From NCBI GenBank assembly GCA_003116975.1, contig BGKB01000321.1, forward strand, positions 1-21,813: 21,813 bases of DNA, given 5' to 3'. The DNA comes from Aurantiochytrium sp. KH105. Lineage: Eukaryota; Sar; Bigyra; Thraustochytrida; Thraustochytriidae. The notes below the pieces were generated by a model. That model was not told where the DNA came from and searched no databases. It was given only the letters and a program-made list of their open reading frames with translations. Shown in pieces: positions 17,319 to 21,813 of the stretch (position 1 is its first letter; every line of letters starts with the position of its first letter). The position numbers were made by a program, and so were the translations under genes.

Positions 17319-17689
17319 TGCACGCGCGCAGAGAAACAGGTCGACAGGCGTATGAAGTTCGTTCGCAGAGCGGGGCTGTATGGGGACGCGCCGCGAGGTT
17401 TCGCTTCCCTCGCGTTTCTCGCAAACGCTCGCGCTCGCGCTAGATTTTTCTTCGCAAAGCCGGTGATGCTAGCACGCACGCACGCACGACGCTGTACGGC
17501 GTGCTACGCAATGGCCTTGGTGTGAAGGAAAGGACCTTTCAAGGTGGTATGTAAGATGCACAGCAAAGTCAGGCAGGCCGCAGCAGCTGCAGCTCCTGCT
17601 GCTCCTGCTGCTGCTGTTGATGGCTAATGCACACAGTGATGGCAAAAAGAGCTGGAAGAGCTTTGATAAAATTTCGTGACCTCCAGCCC

Positions 17690-17965
17690 CATTGCATCTA
17701 GTTGCACCGCATTTCGCCATTCATTCTTTTGCTCATCCGTTGTTTTGTCCTTCCTTCCATTCGTCCTTCCTTTTCATCCTTCCTTTCACCCATTCCTCCT
17801 TTACTTCGCTCTTCCACCAACTCATCCTTCAAGTTCTTCTGCAGCTGCTGCTTCCTCCTCTCCTTTCATTCCTTCCCTCCCTGCCATCCATCCATCCTTC
17901 CATCCATCCGGACTCCAGACGTCGTGGCCTGACCTTGGCCACCCATTCATCCATTCATCCAACCA
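17690..17965 (+). repeat. Pyrimidine-skewed tract of degenerate TTCC/CCAT repeats
   Basis: The plus strand is mostly C and T for about 270 bp, with TTCC, TCCAT and CATCC units repeated imperfectly, for example around 17750-17800 and 17882-17910. Three forward frames are open through it only because pyrimidine-rich DNA lacks stops; their Ser/Pro/Phe/His-rich products are artefacts. Confidence 0.8.
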
Positions 17966-18930
17966 GCCGGCCTGTGTGCTAACCTCAGAAGCCGTGCCTG
18001 GCGACGCAGATGGGCAATGCGATGCGATGCATGCACGCCAGCCCGCTCGACGCGCCCTCGGGAGGCTGCGAGCCTGGGCCGCCTCGCCTCGCGGCCCAGG
18101 AAGGGCAAGGCGCGAACTCGCCTGCGACAGGCAAAGCGCAGGAATTGAATCGCAGGGACGCGCTTCATTCGCAAGCAAGAAGCCAAGCCAGGCCAGCCGG
18201 CACAGCCACACCACTGCCAGCGGTCACTCCGCCGCGCGCGGCCAGCCCCGCAGCTGGCCTTCATCTTACCTTCTCTCTCAGTTGGAACGGGGAAATGCTG
18301 CCGGGCCGAGTGACCAGACCCACACCTGGCGCCGGAGGGACCAAAAGCCAACGCACGGGCCGCGCTGTGGGCCATGTCGACCATGTCTGCCGCTGAATTC
18401 ACGGGGCGCCGCACGCTCTCTCTCTCGCTCTCTCTCCCCCTCTCTCTCGCGCATGCGCTCACTGGCAGGTGGCCAAGCCTCAGTGCTGTCAGGCGGGCAG
18501 TCCGTGCATGGCATGGGTGCCTGACGCCGGCGCGGCCGCTTCATCACGCTGCAGATACCGGCGAGCGTCAGGCGCGAGATCTGGGACCGTAGACGGGCCG
18601 AACGACCGCCTCCCTGCGCAGGAAGGCCCGGGAGTCGACGAGGGAACAGAAAAGCAAGCAAGCGGCAACGAGCAGGCAAGGGCGGTCGACAGCATCGCTT
18701 CGAGCCGATCCATGGCGCGTGCGCGTGGCAAGTTTGCATTTGTTTGTGTTTAGTCATGGACTTTTCTCATAGGTTTCGCTGTTTCTTTCTCGCCTGCATT
18801 CGTTCAATTCTTCTGCACAACAAGTGTACATCCATCCTCTCGTTCATCTGCCGCAAGCGCCAGGCCAGCCCGTCAGGCGATGAGTCAGTGAGCCAGCCAT
18901 CGAGCGGCTGCGGCGGCCAATCCGAGACCA
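17966..18930. other. GC-rich intergenic DNA, no gene recognised
   Basis: This is mixed GC-rich sequence with a CT dinucleotide tract at about 18415-18450. The ORFs, up to ~280 codons, are Arg/Ala/Ser-rich, overlap on both strands and show no domain. Confidence 0.45.
18415..18450 (+). repeat. (CT)n tract, interrupted
   Basis: About 36 bases are almost entirely CT dinucleotides, broken by a G and a short C run. It gives Ser/Leu or Arg/Glu dipeptide runs when translated, which is why spurious ORFs cross it. Confidence 0.85.
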
Positions 18931-18939
18931 GACTTTCCC

Positions 18940-19090
18940 CAGCAATAATTCTTTTATTTTTCTTTCATTATTCTTTCTTTCTTTGTTTTTTCTTTCATCC
19001 AACCACGGAACACTATTTTTTGTTTTTGTTTTTCCCTCACATCAGTCGCTCCTTTTTTTCTCTGTTTCTTCCAAGAGTCCAATGCAAACA
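18940..19090 (+). other. T-rich tract with splice-acceptor-like end
   Basis: About 150 bases are strongly T-rich, with repeated TTTC units (18955-19000) and several T6-T7 runs. The tract ends in a dense polypyrimidine stretch followed by CCAAG (about 19048-19074) and GCAAACAG (about 19084-19091). This is the arrangement of a 3' splice site, but no exon can be proved downstream. Confidence 0.4.
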
Positions 19091-19255
19091 GCAGGAGTTC
19101 AAAACTGCGCGCAGCCAAAGAGAAGTGCGAAAAGAAGAAGAAAAGCGCTCATCCGGGCGCGTCGAGCGAGGAAGGGCTCAGGAAATTGCGGCGCTTTCTC
19201 AGGCGGTGCGATCGGCGTCGCGTGGCCTCGCTCGCTTGGGCGTTCGCGGTCAGTG

Positions 19256-19279
19256 CAGTGAGCGCAGTGAGCGCAGCGA
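19256..19279. repeat. 9-bp tandem repeat CAGTGAGCG, ~2.7 copies
   Basis: Units at 19256-19264 and 19265-19273 are identical, and a third, partial copy carries one change. It is a minor minisatellite. Confidence 0.8.
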
Positions 19280-19315
19280 CCTCGGTGCGAAAGGTGCGGC
19301 CTTCTTTTCTTTTTT

Positions 19316-19336
19316 CATTCATTCATTCATTCATTC
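19316..19336 (+). repeat. (CATT)5 microsatellite followed by poly-T
   Basis: Five CATT units are followed by an uninterrupted T run (about 19339-19347) and A/T-rich DNA to 19370. A second CATT repeat sits at 21649-21665. Confidence 0.9.
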
Positions 19337-19379
19337 AATTTTTTTTTATAATAATTTTTTTTCCTTTTCCACGTCTCCA

Positions 19380-20360
19380 CGGCCACTCTCGACGACGCAG
19401 GCTCCCTCTCTCTCACCTTGGCCTGCGTGTGTCTCCAGTCAGGGCGGCTGGCTAGGCCAGCAACCACTGTTGCGCAATATAGTTGCCTCCCTGCCCCGCG
19501 ACCCGCGCTGCGCTGCACTTCGCTGCACTCCGCTGCGCCAGGCGGGCACGTGGCCTCCGTCCGGGTGTCGACAAGCCCGGCCACCTTCGTTTGCACCTAG
19601 CGATTGATCGCCAAGCACTGCCTGCCGCTGCCGCGTGCGCCATTCCCGGCGGGCCTGATTGGTGGCGGTGCCTCTGCTGGTGCCGGTTTACGTGGCCGCT
19701 GCACTGCTGTCGACGAGCGAGACGGGGCACGCGACAAGAAGAGAGATGTCGAGAGTCTCTCCTCGCGTGACCTTGCAAGAATGAGGAAAGAAATGAAGAA
19801 AGAGCGCGAGCTCTGTGGACTTCGGGAGGTGCCGGGAGGCGTTCCACGCAGTTGATCAGTTGTTGCTGGCATACAAGCAGCAACAACCGAGAAAGCCGCG
19901 GAAAACTCGATCAAGACCTGGTCAAAGTCTCGCGACCAAGGCGCATGCATGCAAGGGTAGAAGGTGAAAGGTCCCAGCCAACGAGCGAGCGAGAGAGCGA
20001 GCTGCAGCTGCAGAGACCCTGCCAGCCAGAAACGCAGGCGGACCCAATCCTTCACTTGGACCAAGCGAGAAAGCAGGATCACCGCTGAAAGCAAGCAGGG
20101 AAGGAAGCAGCTGCACTCCAGGCAACGGCAAGCAAGCACGAGCTCACACTTTGCTGGTCGCTGGCTGGCGGCGAGCGAGCAAATAAACAGACAAAGGAAA
20201 AAGAAACGTCCAAACAAGGCAGAGATCCCGGCCCCCCACCCAGGGAAGGCCACGACGCCAGCATCTGCAGGGACGCTTGGGCATTTTGCTCTCACCCCGG
20301 ATCCTCTTCCTTCCTTCCTTCCTCTCTCGAGACCTGCTCGGCGCCGCCCGAGAGGTCTCG
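19380..20360. other. Intergenic DNA, no gene recognised
   Basis: Mixed GC-rich DNA with a 10-bp periodic repeat (CGCTGCACTT type, 19511-19538). A 232-codon reverse ORF (19597-20295) is Cys/Leu/Ser/Arg-rich without recognisable segments and overlaps other open frames, so I do not call it. Confidence 0.45.
19511..19538. repeat. 10-bp tandem repeat CGCTGCACTT/C, ~2.8 copies
   Basis: Three successive ten-base units start with CGCTGC; the first two differ only in the last base. The period is close to one turn of the double helix. Confidence 0.75.
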
Positions 20361-20470
<110 letters not shown>

Positions 20471-21429
20471 CGCCATTGACAGTGAGGGGTTTTCTTTCTT
20501 TTGCTCAGCGTCTAATCTCTAGATCGTGACGTACGTACGTGCGACGTGCGACGTGCGTACGTATGTGCAGCAGCGGAGACATCCATCCCTCGATCTGCAT
20601 CGAAGCCAAGAGAATCAGCCAACCAAACTTCATCCAAGTCAAGCCAAGCCAATCGCCAAACTCAAGCCAAGTCAAGCCACGCGACGCCAGAGCTACTCGG
20701 ACCAAACGAGCGCTCGCTGGCGAAGGTGGAAAAGTTTGAAGTGCAGCGGTGCCGCGTGCAGTCAGTGCACGCAGCGCGGTCGGTGCGCCACTTCTCAACA
20801 CACACCGCCGCGCACCTGAGGTTTAGTCAGCAAGCAGGCAGCGCCACGGCGCGAGCAGAGCAAAACAGAGCACGCATTCACATCAAGCAAAAGCACCCGA
20901 GCAAAAAGACCCAAGCAATCAATCACCCTACAACCTCGGCGGAGCAGTTCTTCAATCTTCAATTTTCAATCCTCCCCTTCCCTTCCCTCCTTCGCATCGA
21001 CTCGATTCGACGCACTCCTCTGACTCGCCCCGATTCGACTCCACTGGCCCCGCAGCGTCCCCGCAGCTGGCGCAGCAGACTCGATCGCCTCGACTCGGTT
21101 GCGCTGCGCAGAACGGCGGCGCGAGAAGGGCGACGCGGCGCCCGACAAACAGCCAACCGAGGCAGGCCCGCGCGGCACCCATCGCGACATTCATCGCGGC
21201 GTCCATTGCGGCATCGCAGCGTGCGTGCGTGCGTTCGCGTGAAGCTGCGCGGCCTCGGAGGGCGCGCAGCGGCAGCGGGCTCCGCTCCTCCCCGAAGGCG
21301 GGCTCGCTGGCGACCGAGAAGGAGGCCGGCTGGCTGGCGAGGCGCGGATCGGCACGGAGGTGGCCAGTTCCAGATTGGAGAGATTAAGAGGAACGCCTGC
21401 AACAGCTTCGGCAGGCGCCTGGGCGCACG
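20471..21429. other. GC-rich island with ACGT cluster, no gene recognised
   Basis: Just after the CTTG array lies a cluster of ACGT cores. CAAGCCAAG-type imperfect repeats follow (20630-20690), then a very GC- and CpG-rich stretch (about 21000-21350) like the upstream regions of the real genes. A 331-codon forward ORF (20546-21541) spans this but is Arg/Ser/Ala low complexity. The island could be the promoter of a gene beyond the right edge. Confidence 0.4.
20529..20562. promoter_or_regulatory. Cluster of six ACGT cores in 34 bp
   Basis: ACGT occurs at 20529, 20533, 20537, 20544, 20551 and 20559. It starts with TGACGTACGTACG and then carries two GCGACGT units. ACGT is the core of many bZIP sites, and TGACGT is a CRE half-site. 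Because ACGT is palindromic, both strands offer sites. It may be a regulatory element or just a CGTA/CGTG microsatellite. Confidence 0.45.
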
Positions 21430-21813
21430 AGCAAGCAAGCGAGCGAGCGAGCGAGCGATTGCCTGCTTGCTTGCCTGCCCTTCCCTTCCCTTCCCTTCCC
21501 TGGCTTCCAGCGCACCCACCCGAGACCAAGGCCAGGTCTAAGCCCAACCCTCGAGCCAATCCCAGCGCTTCGTAGACCGAGACCGATCGATTCAAAGCTC
21601 ATTCCCCCCCATCGATCGATCAATCGATTGATCACTCGCTCGAGCGTGCATTCATTCATTCATTCTTTTCTGCGTAAGCCAAGCGTGGCGACGGCACGTC
21701 TCACAAAGCGCGCGGTGCAGCGGCGCAGAAGCGGCAGACTCTGGCTGGCTGGCTGGCCGTGCACGTGCCGGCGAGTCGGTTCTGCCCTTCCCTTTTTTTC
21801 TTCTTTTCTTCGA
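21430..21813. repeat. Dense cluster of short tetra- and pentanucleotide repeats at right edge
   Basis: In order: GCAA/GCGA units (21430-21458), CTTG/CCTG (about 21460-21478), four CCCTT units (21478-21500), ATCGATCG dyads (about 21610-21632), CATT x4 (21649-21665) and GGCT units (about 21740-21755). No coding sequence is recognisable before the window ends. Confidence 0.75.

Larger units (their letters stand above)
16351..17689. other. Repeat-bearing intergenic DNA, no gene recognised
   Basis: It contains an inverted repeat (16391-16429), GGCT repeats (16521-16560), an 11-base poly-C run (16907-16917), a 16-bp palindrome (17303-17318), a GCAC repeat (17472-17488) and CTG-type triplets (~17595-17620). 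Open frames of 60-210 codons on both strands have no recognisable protein character. Confidence 0.45.

Noticed and set aside
18744..19607. 287-codon forward ORF with hydrophobic Phe-rich runs
   Set aside because: The apparent membrane segments are translations of TTTC and CATT repeats and poly-T tracts. The rest is Arg/Ser-rich, so it is a composition artefact.
19597..20295. 232-codon reverse ORF with Leu/Cys-rich stretches
   Set aside because: The hydrophobic look comes from CTTG-like and GCTGCAG-rich DNA. There is no regular helix pattern, no family resemblance, and overlapping open frames on the other strand.
20546..21541. 331-codon forward ORF at the right edge
   Set aside because: It runs through CAAGCCAAG-type repeats and a CpG-rich island, has an Arg/Ser/Ala-biased product, and lacks any recognisable segment.

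Overview
The window looks like nuclear DNA from a unicellular eukaryote. It carries three long, apparently intron-free protein genes of purely eukaryotic type: a delta-like phosphoinositide phospholipase C, a bZIP transcription factor, and a membrane-anchored kelch/RING-H2 ubiquitin ligase. The genes have long low-complexity, Ser/Asp/Glu-rich segments. They are separated by very GC-rich flanks and a large tract rich in tetranucleotide repeats. Intron-poor GC-rich genes, together with a bZIP lacking the invariant basic-region Asn (a class described in oomycetes), point to a stramenopile, most plausibly a thraustochytrid/labyrinthulomycete. That assignment is inference; no marker gene in the window fixes it.

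Layout, left to right. Positions 3-98 (+) look like the last 31 codons of a gene entering from the left. It converges on the phospholipase C gene (184-5481, -), with 85 bp between the two stop codons. Positions 5482-6321 hold the phospholipase C upstream region and the bZIP 3' flank. The bZIP gene (6322-8124, -) lies head-to-tail upstream of the phospholipase C gene. Positions 8125-9477 are a GC-rich divergent promoter region with CGCG palindromes, shared with the kelch/RING gene (9478-11505, +).

From 11509 to the right edge (about 10.3 kb) I find no convincing protein gene and recognise no tRNA or rRNA. This stretch holds a perfect 45-bp tandem duplication, an imperfect ~57-bp tandem repeat, many tetranucleotide microsatellites (the largest is about 25 copies of CTTG), pyrimidine-skewed tracts, short palindromes and hairpins, a cluster of six ACGT cores, and three very GC-rich islands that resemble the upstream regions of the real genes.

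How the genes fit together: phospholipase C makes IP3 and diacylglycerol at membranes, the bZIP protein acts in the nucleus, and the kelch/RING protein is probably an endomembrane or surface E3 ligase that senses something on the lumenal side. All three are signalling or regulatory proteins, but nothing in the sequence shows that they share a pathway. The most unusual features are the Met replacing the invariant Asn in the bZIP basic region, the large disordered insertions and the triplicated KSRS(W/M)G motif in the phospholipase C, the kelch-TM-RING architecture, and the repeat-rich gene-free 10 kb.
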